20,730 nucleotides of DNA, from the NCBI GenBank assembly GCA_964390645.1, contig CAYMLL010000120.1:1-20730 (forward strand), given 5' to 3'. Numbering within the stretch: position 1 is the stretch's first letter; each line of letters starts with the position of its first letter. Position numbers and translations under genes: made by a program. Below are positions 9,148 through 16,103 of the stretch, one piece after another. Under the pieces are notes generated by a model. The model saw only the letters and a program-made list of their open reading frames with translations. It was not told the origin of the DNA and did no database searches. The DNA comes from CAYMLL01 sp964390645 (GTDB taxonomy: Bacteria; Planctomycetota; UBA8108).

Positions 9148-9843
9148 ATGCCTGTACCCCACTCGACGTCTCTGCGGCTCGTGCTCTTGCTCTCTGCGGT
9201 GCTCGCGTCCTGCGCATCCTCCCCGAACGAGCTCGTCGTCCGGATCAGCAAGGGCGACGACGCCGGCAAGAGCGATGCGATCGTCGAGCTCGGAGCGCTG
9301 CTTGCCGCGAAGGATGCCTCGAGCTTTCCGTTCAGCGACGGTGACCGCGAGGCTCTCGGTCTGCTCAGGGACGTCGCCCTCCAGGACCTCGAGCCGCTAC
9401 ACCGGATGCTCGCGATATCGGCGTTGAAGGGACTGAGTCGATTCGATCATCTCGACGTTTACCTGGAGGGGCTCGAATCGACGTACTGGGGCGTGCGTCT
9501 GGAGGCGGCGAAGGCGCTCGTCGTGCATCCGGATCCTCGCGCGCTGGCGCGGATCGTCGAGCGTACTCGCAGGGAGTCGAACAGGGTCGTGCTCGTCGAT
9601 CTCGTCAAGGCGCTCGTGGAGTACGACGACCGTGAGACGCTCCGTACCCTGCTGACGATGTTCCTTGACGTCACCGGGCGCTACGAGGACCACCAGCTCA
9701 AGATCTACGACGCCGTGCGTCGACTCAGCGGGAAGTCGTGGGCGATTACCCAGCGTACGCGATGGCGTGAGCTCCTCGATGGCGAGCTCGCCACCGACGA
9801 GGTCGGCCCGAAGTCAGCCGAGCCGTCCGGAGGCGGTTCGTGA
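9148..9843 (+). CDS. HEAT-repeat-like lipoprotein
   Basis: A 231-residue lipoprotein. From the ATG at 9148 the protein opens with a textbook signal peptide (RLVLLLSAVLASC) with lipobox LASC and Cys22. An upstream in-frame ATG at 9088 would put 20 non-hydrophobic residues before the signal, so the shorter form is preferred. The mature part is nearly all helical, with HEAT-like helix pairs: HRMLAISALKGLSRFDHLDVYLEGL, VRLEAAKALVVHPDPRALARIVERT and VVLVDLVKALVEYDDRETLRTLL, pointing to a protein-protein scaffold on the membrane surface. The stop codon overlaps the GTG of the following membrane-protein gene (GTGA, 9840-9843), so the two products are probably made together and may form one complex. 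No enzyme motif is seen. Confidence 0.8.
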   Translation: MPVPHSTSLRLVLLLSAVLASCASSPNELVVRISKGDDAGKSDAIVELGALLAAKDASSFPFSDGDREALGLLRDVALQDLEPLHRMLAISALKGLSRFDHLDVYLEGLESTYWGVRLEAAKALVVHPDPRALARIVERTRRESNRVVLVDLVKALVEYDDRETLRTLLTMFLDVTGRYEDHQLKIYDAVRRLSGKSWAITQRTRWRELLDGELATDEVGPKSAEPSGGGS

Positions 9844-11087
9844 AGCGTCGCCGGATCGTCGTGCTCAAGGTGCTGCTTGCGGTCGTCCTCGTCTGGTGGC
9901 TTCTCGAATTCAACGTGACCGACGTCGACGTCACGGCGAAGGAGTTGATCGGTGACGCTGCGTCCGGGGAGGTCGTCGCGGTACTCGTCGAGGAAGGGCA
10001 GGACGTCGACAAGGGCGCCGCCGTTCTGCGAGTCCGGGCACAGGGGCGGGATGTCGATCTCCGGGTCGCGCGTTCCGGCAGCATCAGCCGGCTCGGTCTG
10101 GCGCCGTCGGATCGTGTCGGTCCGGACACGGTGGTGTTGACCCTCCAGAGCGCCATCCCGTTCTCCGAGCTGAAGGGCGTCGTCGACACCTGGCACTGGT
10201 TTCTGATCGCGCAGCTGCCCTTCGGCGTCGTTCTCCTGCTCGCCGCGTGGCGCTGGCGCATCTTGCTGCGGCTGCAGGGGATCGAGTACAGCTTTCGCGA
10301 GACGCACTCGCTGGTTCTCATCGGGACCTTCTTTAACCAGGTGATGCTCGGGTCGACGGGCGGGGATGTCGTCAAGGCCTACTACGTCGTCGTCGAGTCT
10401 CCGGATCGGCGGACCGCCGGGGCGCTGACCGTGTTTCTGGATCGTGGTATCGGGCTGGTCATGCTCGTGGTGATCGCCGGCGTCGGGGTGCTGGTGAATC
10501 TCCCCCTCGTCGAGTCCGACTCCTGGCTGTTCGGCCTGTCCGTCGGTGTCTACGTGGCTCTCGCCGCGGTCGGGCTCGGCGTTCCGTTCTTCTTCTCCAG
10601 GCGCGTTCGCGAGTGGGTGGGCGGGACAGCGGTGTTCCGCAGGATTCCGATGCGAGCGCAGCTCACGAAGGTCGCGGACGCGATCCACGTCTACCGCTCC
10701 TCCACGCGCGCGCTGCTGGCGGTGCTCGGCCTGTCCGTCGGCATCCACCTGCTCGTCGTCGCCACCAACCTGCTGCTCCTGCGGTGTCTCCAGCCCAGCT
10801 TCGGGTCGGCGGCCCCGTTCCTGCTACTCGTGCCGCTGGCCCAGATCATCATGGCGATCCCCGTGACGCCGGCCTCGCTCGGCACGGCCGAGGCCGCTTA
10901 CGACAAGCTGTTCGCGCTGGCTGGCGTGCCCACCGGCGCGCTGGTGTCCATACTTCAGCGACTTACCTGGTACGTCTGGTCCGTGCCTGGCTGCGTCGCC
11001 TACCTGCGCCGCAAGAGCACGGTGCGCAAGGCTCTCGACGAGAGCGAGAGGGACGCGTTGTCGGCGTCGGATCCCGACCCCCGATGA
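9840..11087 (+). CDS. UPF0104 / LPG-synthase-TM-family membrane protein with a lipoyl-like periplasmic insert
   Basis: A 415-residue multipass membrane protein of the lysylphosphatidylglycerol-synthase transmembrane (flippase-like) family. A basic N-terminus (KRRR) and TM1 (about 6-23) are followed by a ~62-residue soluble segment (42-103), then the family core. Core motifs are AAWRWRILLRLQGI, FFNQVMLGSTGGDVVKAYYV (about 163-182, the conserved 'N...P.GGD..R' region) and VTPASLGTAEAAYDKLF near the end. Six or more further TM helices are apparent. The inserted segment reads as a barrel-sandwich hybrid: two pseudo-repeats, GEVVAVLVEEGQDVDKGAAVL and GSISRLGLAPSDRVGPDTVVL. It has no lysine at the lipoyl/biotinyl position. 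By the positive-inside rule it faces the periplasm. The GTG start is coupled to the preceding lipoprotein by a 4-base overlap. Substrate is unknown. Confidence 0.87.
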   Translation: MKRRRIVVLKVLLAVVLVWWLLEFNVTDVDVTAKELIGDAASGEVVAVLVEEGQDVDKGAAVLRVRAQGRDVDLRVARSGSISRLGLAPSDRVGPDTVVLTLQSAIPFSELKGVVDTWHWFLIAQLPFGVVLLLAAWRWRILLRLQGIEYSFRETHSLVLIGTFFNQVMLGSTGGDVVKAYYVVVESPDRRTAGALTVFLDRGIGLVMLVVIAGVGVLVNLPLVESDSWLFGLSVGVYVALAAVGLGVPFFFSRRVREWVGGTAVFRRIPMRAQLTKVADAIHVYRSSTRALLAVLGLSVGIHLLVVATNLLLLRCLQPSFGSAAPFLLLVPLAQIIMAIPVTPASLGTAEAAYDKLFALAGVPTGALVSILQRLTWYVWSVPGCVAYLRRKSTVRKALDESERDALSASDPDPR

Positions 11088-11193
11088 GGTCACGGACGGG
11101 GCCGGAAACGTCGAGACGGGAGGTGGCACGGAGCTTCTGCGTCGGCTGTCGATCGTGAAAGCTGCAGAATCCGGCCGGGTTTTCCCGAAAAAG

Positions 11194-11222
11194 TTGAGAG
11201 ACCTCGCAGTGGGACGTACTCT
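11194..11222 (+). promoter_or_regulatory. Candidate promoter for the small membrane protein and lipoprotein pair
   Basis: TTGAGA (11194-11199), 17 bases, TACTCT (11217-11222). The -35 matches five of six consensus bases; the -10 keeps only the key T, A and final T. It lies in the 197-base gap after the flippase-like gene and would start transcription near 11229, about 55 bases before the next ATG. Moderate candidate. Confidence 0.35.
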
Positions 11223-11284
11223 ACCGAAGGCGGACCGGAATCGCTCCTCCGCCGCCCGGAGGGACCGCTCTCGGAGAGAGGCTG

Positions 11285-11437
11285 ATGTTCTGGTTGCGCT
11301 TTCTCAGGCTGCTCGGATCGATCGCGTGGGAAGGCCTCTACAACCTCGCGTGCATGATCGTGTTCCTGCTGCCCGGACGACGGGCGTTGGCTCGCGCTCG
11401 TGTGCGGCAACTCATGAGTCATCCGGCAAGGAAATGA
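11285..11437 (+). CDS. 50-residue single-pass membrane protein
   Basis: A small ORF, easily missed because of its length. It has an ATG with a purine-rich GGAGAGAG four bases upstream (11273-11280). The product (MFWLRFLRLLGSIAWEGLYN..., 50 residues) has one hydrophobic segment (about 9-30, LLGSIAWEGLYNLACMIVFLL) followed by a strongly basic tail (GRRALARARVRQ). The tail predicts a cytoplasmic C-terminus. Its TGA overlaps the ATG of the following gene as ATGA (11434-11437), strong evidence that both are real and coupled. Function is unknown. Similar tiny membrane proteins act as subunits or regulators of membrane complexes, but nothing here says which. Confidence 0.6.
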   Translation: MFWLRFLRLLGSIAWEGLYNLACMIVFLLPGRRALARARVRQLMSHPARK

Positions 11438-11709
11438 ACCAGCACCTACGGACCCTCTTCACCGGCTGTGGGCTCTTCGCCTCGGTCGTGACCGGTGGCG
11501 TCGGCTGCAATAGCGGTGCCGGCGGCAGCTTCTCCCGGCAGATTGACAATACCGTCTGGAGCTTCGAGCGCTTGTTTGATCAGACAGGGGACCTCGAGAG
11601 TCTGCCTGGCGACCTGAAGTTCTTTGTCTTCGAGCCCGGGTACCGCGTTAGCCCGATTCAGCAGGATTGGGGCGAACTGGGCGACACTTTGAGCCTCTGG
11701 GGCTGGTAA
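11434..11709 (+). CDS. Small putative lipoprotein, 91 residues
   Basis: The ATG at 11434 lies in the ATGA overlap with the preceding 50-residue gene. The frame stays open further upstream, but that extension is arginine-rich, out-of-frame-looking sequence with no initiation signal, so the short form is chosen. The N-terminus has a hydrophobic stretch (TLFTGCGLFASVVTGGVGC) ending in GVGC, a poor lipobox with Gly at -3, so lipidation is plausible rather than clear. The mature region is short (about 67 residues), with SFSRQIDNTVWSFERLFDQ and FFVFEPGYRVSPIQQDWGELGDTLSLWGW. It is rich in aromatic residues and ends in WGW. I do not recognise a family. A hairpin encloses the stop codon. Confidence 0.6.
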   Translation: MNQHLRTLFTGCGLFASVVTGGVGCNSGAGGSFSRQIDNTVWSFERLFDQTGDLESLPGDLKFFVFEPGYRVSPIQQDWGELGDTLSLWGW

Positions 11710-11715
11710 GCAGCC
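11701..11715 (+). other. Hairpin enclosing the stop codon of the small lipoprotein gene
   Basis: GGCTG GTAAG CAGCC is a 5-base stem with the TAA stop (11707-11709) in its loop. There is no following T-run. It may slow RNase or ribosomes at the 3' end, or be chance; a similar arrangement occurs at 14653-14669. Confidence 0.25.
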
Positions 11716-11798
11716 GCCGGGGCCGCGGGTCGACCGGTCGAGAAGGGGCAGCGTTCGCGAGCCCTCGGGGGAGACGGCCGGAGTCTTTCCGCGGGGGG

Positions 11799-11850
11799 AT
11801 CGCCGTCGGGTTGCTGTCCGAGGGCGATCAAGCTACTGTCCGACGGCGAT
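11799..11850. promoter_or_regulatory. Paired 15-base direct repeats plus inverted copy upstream of a strong promoter
   Basis: CTGTCCGAGGGCGAT (11814-11828) and CTGTCCGACGGCGAT (11836-11850) differ at one base and are 22 bases apart, two helical turns. An inverted copy, ATCGCCGTCGG (11799-11809), is the exact reverse complement of the end of the second repeat (11840-11850). The array ends 11 bases upstream of the -35 at 11862, the usual place for activator sites. Confidence 0.45.
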
Positions 11851-11861
11851 GCGGTAATCTT

Positions 11862-11889
11862 TTGACCCCCCGAACGCCGATTCTATAAT
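11862..11889 (+). promoter_or_regulatory. Near-consensus sigma-70 promoter for the DUF151/repeat-protein cluster
   Basis: TTGACC (11862-11867), 16 bases, TATAAT (11884-11889): five of six and six of six consensus bases. This is rare in such GC-rich DNA. Start of transcription is expected near 11896, about 115 bases before the ATG at 12011. Confidence 0.7.
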
Positions 11890-12010
11890 CTCGGCAGAGC
11901 GGGAGTGGCCCGGCTTTCTCGTCGAGTCCCGGAATGTCGCGGCCTGCGGTCGTCAACTCGCGGTGACCGACGCTGGCGACGACCGGAACCGAGAATGACC
12001 GAAACTGGCG

Positions 12011-12706
12011 ATGACAGAGGCGCCACCGAACGGAGGGGGCGTGCAACTCCACAAGGTCCAGATCAAGCGTATCATCGGTCCGACGCCTCATGGCGCGGCG
12101 GTTCTCCTCGGCAACGAGATCAAGACCTTCGTCATCTTTGTAGGGTTCTACGAGGCGGCGGCGTTGATACGCGAGATCAACGCGGAGACTCCGGCTCGGC
12201 CTTTGACGCACGAGCTGATCCAGAACCTGTGCCTCGGTTTCGATATCGAGGTCAAGCAGGTGATCATCTCGACGATTATCGACAACACGTTCTGCGCGAC
12301 CCTGATTCTCGAGCAGAAGCTGTCAGCGGATGCGGAAGGCGCCGACTGGGGTGGCAGACGTAACGAGGTGCGTATCGATGCTCGTCCGAGCGACTGTCTC
12401 GTCCTGGCATTGAAGAACAAGATCGACATCGAGGTCACCCACGAGGTCTTCGATCAGGTCCAGGACGTGTCGCAGATGGCGCAGGACGTGGAGAACAGTC
12501 TGGCCGGCATGATGGCCGCGGGAGAGTTCGGTGAGTACCCGTCGCCGGACGACTTCACGCAGGCGCGAGGGGGCGCGCCGGAGGACGAGGACGACGTCTT
12601 TCCCGGTCCCGGAGGACTCCCGGGCGGCGGCGACGTTTCCGGGGGCGACTTTCCCGGAGGTGACTTTCCGGACGAGGGCGACGACCGTGACCGCGAGGAA
12701 TTCTGA
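12011..12706 (+). CDS. Bifunctional nuclease (BFN, DUF151) family protein with acidic Gly-rich tail
   Basis: A 231-residue protein whose residues ~11-150 match the BFN/DUF151 fold. The motifs are AVLLGNEIKTFVIFVGFYEA (30-50), the RPLTHELIQNL segment (63-73) and RIDARPSDCLVLALK (121-135), the last being the family's signature 'R.SDAIALA' element. Members are reported as RNase/DNase in plants and are found next to many bacterial genes of unknown role. The last ~65 residues are a low-complexity acidic tail (EDEDD, then GGDVSGGDFPGGDFP and DEGDDRDREE). The start is uncertain: ATG 12011 has little Shine-Dalgarno, while an in-frame GTG at 12041 has GGAGG close by and would remove 10 residues. First gene of a three-gene cluster behind the promoter at 11862; 19 bases separate it from the next gene. 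Confidence 0.88.
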   Translation: MTEAPPNGGGVQLHKVQIKRIIGPTPHGAAVLLGNEIKTFVIFVGFYEAAALIREINAETPARPLTHELIQNLCLGFDIEVKQVIISTIIDNTFCATLILEQKLSADAEGADWGGRRNEVRIDARPSDCLVLALKNKIDIEVTHEVFDQVQDVSQMAQDVENSLAGMMAAGEFGEYPSPDDFTQARGGAPEDEDDVFPGPGGLPGGGDVSGGDFPGGDFPDEGDDRDREEF

Positions 12707-12725
12707 GGCGCGAGGGAGGGTCGAG

Positions 12726-14144
12726 GTGAACGACACCCGGGCAGGCGAGGTCTGCGAGAGCCGGATTCGGGCGAGGAGGCCGGCCGTGGTGTCGCTGCTG
12801 CTCGGAACCGCATCGCTGCTCGGCCTGGAGCTGGTGATCGCGTCGTTCGGGACCGGTGTGATCGTCTTCGGCGACACGCCGCTCGCGGTGGTGTCGCCCG
12901 CGGTCGAGACTCCGGGCGGCAAGGGCGGTAGCCTCGGCTACATGTTTCTCGCCAACCGTCGGACGATCTGGGCCATCGACAAGGCCGCGGGCCGCTTCGC
13001 CGGCTATCACTTTCTCGACGACGAGGCGCACACGGTGAAGCGTACCGGTGTCGTGTCGCTCGATCAGCGGGACTTTCCGGCCTCGGATACCGATTTCCTG
13101 TTGAGTGATCGCAACCTCACGGAGCTGCTCTGGGTCGGCAATCGCAAGACCGGCGATGTGCAGCTCTGGACACCGCGACTGGACGGCAACGTGGTGGGTG
13201 AGAAGCCGCTCATGACACGACCGGACCTCGGCGCGGGTGAGTATCGGTTCCTCGCCAACCGTCGGACGATCTGGGTGATCAACGAGACGGCCGGTCGTTT
13301 CGCGGGCTACCACTTTCGAGACGACGAGGCTCGCACTGTCGAGCGCACGAACGTCGAGTCCGTGGACCGGGACGTCTTCCCTTCCGCCGACACTGTCTAC
13401 TCGATGAGCGTTCGCAACCTCAGCGAGGTGCTCTGGACGTGCAACAGGAGCACCGGGAGAATGCAGCTCTGGACGCCGCGCATCGGTGGTGAGGTCGTCG
13501 CTCAGAAGCCGGGCGTCAGCGGCCTCGGTGAGGGTGAGTACGAGTTCCTGGTCAATCGTCGGACGATCTGGGCGATCAACCGGACCTCGGCGCGCTTCGT
13601 CGGCTGCCACTTTCGGAATGACGAGGAGCACGGCGTCGATCGGACGGGTGACGTGGAGCCGGATCCGAAGAGATTCGCCCCGCAGGACACGGTCTACTTG
13701 ACGAGCGATCGTGACCTGACGAACGTTCTCTGGGTCTGCAACAAGAGAACCGGCGATGCACAGCTGCGCAAGCCGCGCTTCGGTGGTCAGGTGTCGGGGC
13801 GCAAGCCGATCGCGACGCGAGAGGATCTGGGTGACGGTGACTACACCTTCCTTGCCAACCGCAAGACCATCTGGGCGATCAACAAGTCTGCCGGCCGCTT
13901 CGCAGGGTTCCGCTTCCTGGACGACGATACGTACACCGTCGACCGTACCCGTGTCGTGTCCCTGGACCAGGAGGACTTCCCGGCCTCCGAGACGGTCTAC
14001 CGGATGAGTGACCGCAACCTCTCGGAGGTTCTCTGGGTCTGCAACGAGAAAACCGGTGACGTGCAGTTCTGGGCGCCGGGACTCGGTAACCGTGTCGTGG
14101 GAGAGAAGCCGATCGCCACGAAGGAAGACCTGCGCAGGAAGTGA
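12726..14144 (+). CDS. Membrane-anchored protein of four ~100-residue tandem repeats (possible eight-bladed propeller), unrecognised
   Basis: A 472-residue protein. The GTG start is chosen because GGGAGGG lies five bases upstream and an earlier start would overlap the DUF151 gene with arginine-rich out-of-frame sequence. Residues ~20-55 are hydrophobic after a basic patch (RIRARR), giving a signal anchor with the rest exported. From residue 72 the protein consists only of four copies of a 99-101-residue unit beginning Y.FL.NR+TIWAIN. Each unit splits into two ~50-residue halves sharing a [IL]W-x-x-[ND]-x-x-x-G core (TIWAINKSAGRFAG versus VLWVCNEKTGDVQF). Eight such modules suggest an eight-bladed beta-propeller. 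This is inference; no named propeller motif (WD, NHL, Kelch) is matched. The stop overlaps the next gene as GTGA. Confidence 0.85.
   Translation: MNDTRAGEVCESRIRARRPAVVSLLLGTASLLGLELVIASFGTGVIVFGDTPLAVVSPAVETPGGKGGSLGYMFLANRRTIWAIDKAAGRFAGYHFLDDEAHTVKRTGVVSLDQRDFPASDTDFLLSDRNLTELLWVGNRKTGDVQLWTPRLDGNVVGEKPLMTRPDLGAGEYRFLANRRTIWVINETAGRFAGYHFRDDEARTVERTNVESVDRDVFPSADTVYSMSVRNLSEVLWTCNRSTGRMQLWTPRIGGEVVAQKPGVSGLGEGEYEFLVNRRTIWAINRTSARFVGCHFRNDEEHGVDRTGDVEPDPKRFAPQDTVYLTSDRDLTNVLWVCNKRTGDAQLRKPRFGGQVSGRKPIATREDLGDGDYTFLANRKTIWAINKSAGRFAGFRFLDDDTYTVDRTRVVSLDQEDFPASETVYRMSDRNLSEVLWVCNEKTGDVQFWAPGLGNRVVGEKPIATKEDLRRK
12939..14141 (+). repeat. Four tandem in-frame coding repeats of 297-303 bases
   Basis: Unit boundaries at the conserved Tyr codon: 12939-13241, 13242-13538, 13539-13841, 13842-14141. 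The opening of each unit (FLANRRTIW) is almost identical in DNA between copies 1 and 2. Copies 1 and 4 also share VVSLDQ-x-DFPAS and VVGEKP, which copies 2 and 3 lack. The gene evidently grew by whole-unit duplication. Confidence 0.9.
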
Positions 14145-14662
14145 GCAGTCCGGCTTCGAGGAACGTGGTGCGAAGACTCGGCGGGTTGATAGCGGGGATC
14201 ACCACCATCGCGGGCTGCTCTTCCGGGCCCGGTGAGAAGGCGCTCGACGACGTTCTTCCCTGGTCGATGAGCGATCATGCATACCGACGCTTCGCGCTGG
14301 CCGTCTGCGACGGCGACTGGGGGACCGCGTACGCGCGTCTGGCGAAGTCGAATCGTGACCAGGTGTCCTATCTCGAGTTCCGCATCGGGGCGCCCTTCGC
14401 GGAGGATCCTCGCACCGGAGTCTCGATCATCGACCTCATCTGCAAGTCCGCAGCCGGGCTCCGGCTGGCCGAGGAGCAGCCGTCGCGCCGGGACGTCGAG
14501 TTTCTCGTCCTGCATTACACGGGCGCAGATGCCGGTGGCAAGCCCGTCGCCTACCGGGTCGGCGTTCCGATGCACGACGAGCGTCGAACCGGAGCCGAGG
14601 AGCCGGACTGGAAGGTCGATCTGCTCTACGCGGCGGAAGTGGTCGCCAGCGGCGGCCGGTGA
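14141..14662 (+). CDS. Small lipoprotein coupled to the repeat protein
   Basis: A 173-residue protein of unknown function. The GTG at 14141 overlaps the preceding stop (GTGA), with AGGAA just upstream. The signal peptide (VVRRLGGLIAGITTIAGC) ends in a canonical lipobox IAGC with Cys26. The mature part resembles small NTF2-like or DUF4864-like lipoproteins in general layout: a helix with HAYRRFALAVCDGDWGTAYARLAKSNRDQV, then strands such as VEFLVLHYTGADAGGKPVAYRVGVP and a final DWKVDLLYAA. The DGDW...Y..L pattern is typical of NTF2-like folds, though I cannot confirm this. It is probably located with its coupled partner at the membrane surface. Confidence 0.75.
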   Translation: MSSPASRNVVRRLGGLIAGITTIAGCSSGPGEKALDDVLPWSMSDHAYRRFALAVCDGDWGTAYARLAKSNRDQVSYLEFRIGAPFAEDPRTGVSIIDLICKSAAGLRLAEEQPSRRDVEFLVLHYTGADAGGKPVAYRVGVPMHDERRTGAEEPDWKVDLLYAAEVVASGGR

Positions 14663-14669
14663 CCGGCCG
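14653..14669. other. 17-base palindrome centred on a stop codon
   Basis: CGGCCGGT G ACCGGCCG: 8-base arms around a single central G, with the TGA stop (14660-14662) at the exact centre. As RNA it could form a 6-base stem with a 5-base loop. There is no T-run, so it is not a standard intrinsic terminator. It may be a 3'-end stabiliser or operator. Confidence 0.35.
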
Positions 14670-14804
14670 GGCCTCGTCGAATGTCGTGACGCGTCGCTTC
14701 GTTGTCGTTGAATCCGTTCTCGCGTCGGCGCTTCCGATGTCGGTCCTTTCCTGGCGGCAGCGTTCACCGGCTGCGCCACGTCTCCCCCGAGCTGTTCGAG
14801 TCCC

Positions 14805-16103
14805 GTGACTGACGTGTCTCTTCCCCGGACCGGTACTCACGACACCCGGCCAGCGGACGAGAGTGTGGTGGAGGGCTTCCTGGTGGACATGGCGAAGGCG
14901 CTACATGTCTACGGAGCGCCCGCGCCCCAGCTCGAGGAGGACATGCTCGAGTGTGGGCGATCGCTCGGAGTGGAAGTCCAGCTGTTCTCCACCCCGACGG
15001 CGGTCTTCGCGTCCTTCGGTGGGCCGACGGAACACCGTACAGTGCTCGTACGCGTGGAGCCGGGCGAGGTTGACCTCTCGAAGCTGCGGCGGGTCAGCGA
15101 GCTGCGAGGGACGGTGATACGGGGCGAGTGTTCGATCCCCGACGCGGTGCGGGAGCTCCGGAAGATCTCCGCGTCTCCACCGAGCGTGCCGAGGTCTCTC
15201 ACGGCGATGTCCTACGCGGTCGCGACGAGCTCGGCGGCGGCCTTCTTCGGGGGAGGGGTGAGAGAGATCGGCGCGGCCGCGAGCGTCGGACTCGGCATCG
15301 CCTTCGTCGGGCGGCTTGTCGGCAGGTTCCCCAACACGACGACGATCTTCCAGCCGCTGGCGGCGTTTCTCGCGTCGTTCGTCACCTCGGTCGGATCGAC
15401 GATGATCGGCGGGCTGGCGGTCGAGCTCGTGGTCCTGTCGGGTCTGATCGTCCTGGTTCCAGGGCTCTCCCTGACGATCGCGCTGAACGAGCTGGCGACA
15501 CGACACCTCGCGTCGGGCACGGCACGGTTGATGGGGGCCGGCACGCAGCTCCTGGCGATAGGATTCGGGGTGGCGGTGGGAGCGAAGCTTGCGAGCTCGA
15601 TTCCGGGGGTACCCACGGTCGACGCCCCGGAGGCGCCCGGATTACCGGTTCTCGCCGTGCTGGTGGGGGTGGCGCCGATCGCGTTCGCCGTCCTCTTCCG
15701 GGCGCCGCCACGGGACTTCGGGTGGATTCTGCTGGCGTCCTTCGCGGCTCTCGCCGGATGTCGCGCCGGCTCGGCGGTGCTCGGTCCGGAGCTCGGTGCC
15801 TTCGTCGGCTCCCTCGTCCTCGGCCTTCTCGGCAACGCGTACGCCCGACGGCTCGATCGGCCGCCGACGGTGCTCGTGGTGCCGGGCCTCCTGATGCTGG
15901 TTCCGGGGAGCCTCGGATTCCGCAGCCTCGTCGCGCTGCTCGATGACCGCGTGCTGCGGGGAGTCGACGCGGCGTTCGGCATGGCGCTCGTGGCCACGGC
16001 GCTCGTGGCGGGTATCCTGATCGCCAACGTCGTTCTGCCGCCGCGGCGCTCCGGGCCCGCGTTCGCGGACCGGGCCGGAAGAGCGACGTCGGGCAGCCGA
16101 TGA
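14805..16103 (+). CDS. ThrE-family threonine/serine exporter-like membrane protein
   Basis: A 432-residue inner-membrane protein combining the ThrE N-terminal domain and the C-terminal ThrE_2-like half in one chain. It would export small amino acids such as threonine or serine, as shown for the Corynebacterium ThrE; the substrate here is inferred. Motifs: LVDMAKALHVYGAPAPQLEEDM (about 26-47) and LFSTPTAVFASFG (60-72), both typical of the family's soluble start. Hydrophobic segments follow from about 135 onwards, with VVLSGLIVLVPGLSLTIALNELATRHLASGTARL in the middle and PTVLVVPGLLMLVPGSLGFRS in the second half; the paired 'VPG' motifs are diagnostic. The GTG at 14805 has no clear ribosome site. 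In-frame GTGs at 14865/14868 are alternatives that barely change the domain. It converges on aroDE. Confidence 0.87.
   Translation: MTDVSLPRTGTHDTRPADESVVEGFLVDMAKALHVYGAPAPQLEEDMLECGRSLGVEVQLFSTPTAVFASFGGPTEHRTVLVRVEPGEVDLSKLRRVSELRGTVIRGECSIPDAVRELRKISASPPSVPRSLTAMSYAVATSSAAAFFGGGVREIGAAASVGLGIAFVGRLVGRFPNTTTIFQPLAAFLASFVTSVGSTMIGGLAVELVVLSGLIVLVPGLSLTIALNELATRHLASGTARLMGAGTQLLAIGFGVAVGAKLASSIPGVPTVDAPEAPGLPVLAVLVGVAPIAFAVLFRAPPRDFGWILLASFAALAGCRAGSAVLGPELGAFVGSLVLGLLGNAYARRLDRPPTVLVVPGLLMLVPGSLGFRSLVALLDDRVLRGVDAAFGMALVATALVAGILIANVVLPPRRSGPAFADRAGRATSGSR

Larger units (their letters stand above)
11710..12010 (+). other. Intergenic regulatory region, 301 bases, without a gene
   Basis: No credible ORF. 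The region contains, in order, an inverted repeat and a pair of 15-base direct repeats (11799-11850), a near-consensus promoter (11862-11889) and a leader of about 115 bases ahead of the DUF151 gene. It is the most regulation-like gap in the window apart from the leader at 19.9-20.2 kb. Confidence 0.55.

Noticed and set aside
11814..11850. Start of a CRISPR array
   Set aside because: Only two 15-base near-copies 22 bases apart; repeats and spacers are far too short and no cas genes are present.
12531..12725. Longer N-terminus for the repeat protein, overlapping the DUF151 gene
   Set aside because: The added residues are an Arg/Thr-rich out-of-frame reading of the DUF151 tail, and a strong ribosome site marks the GTG at 12726.
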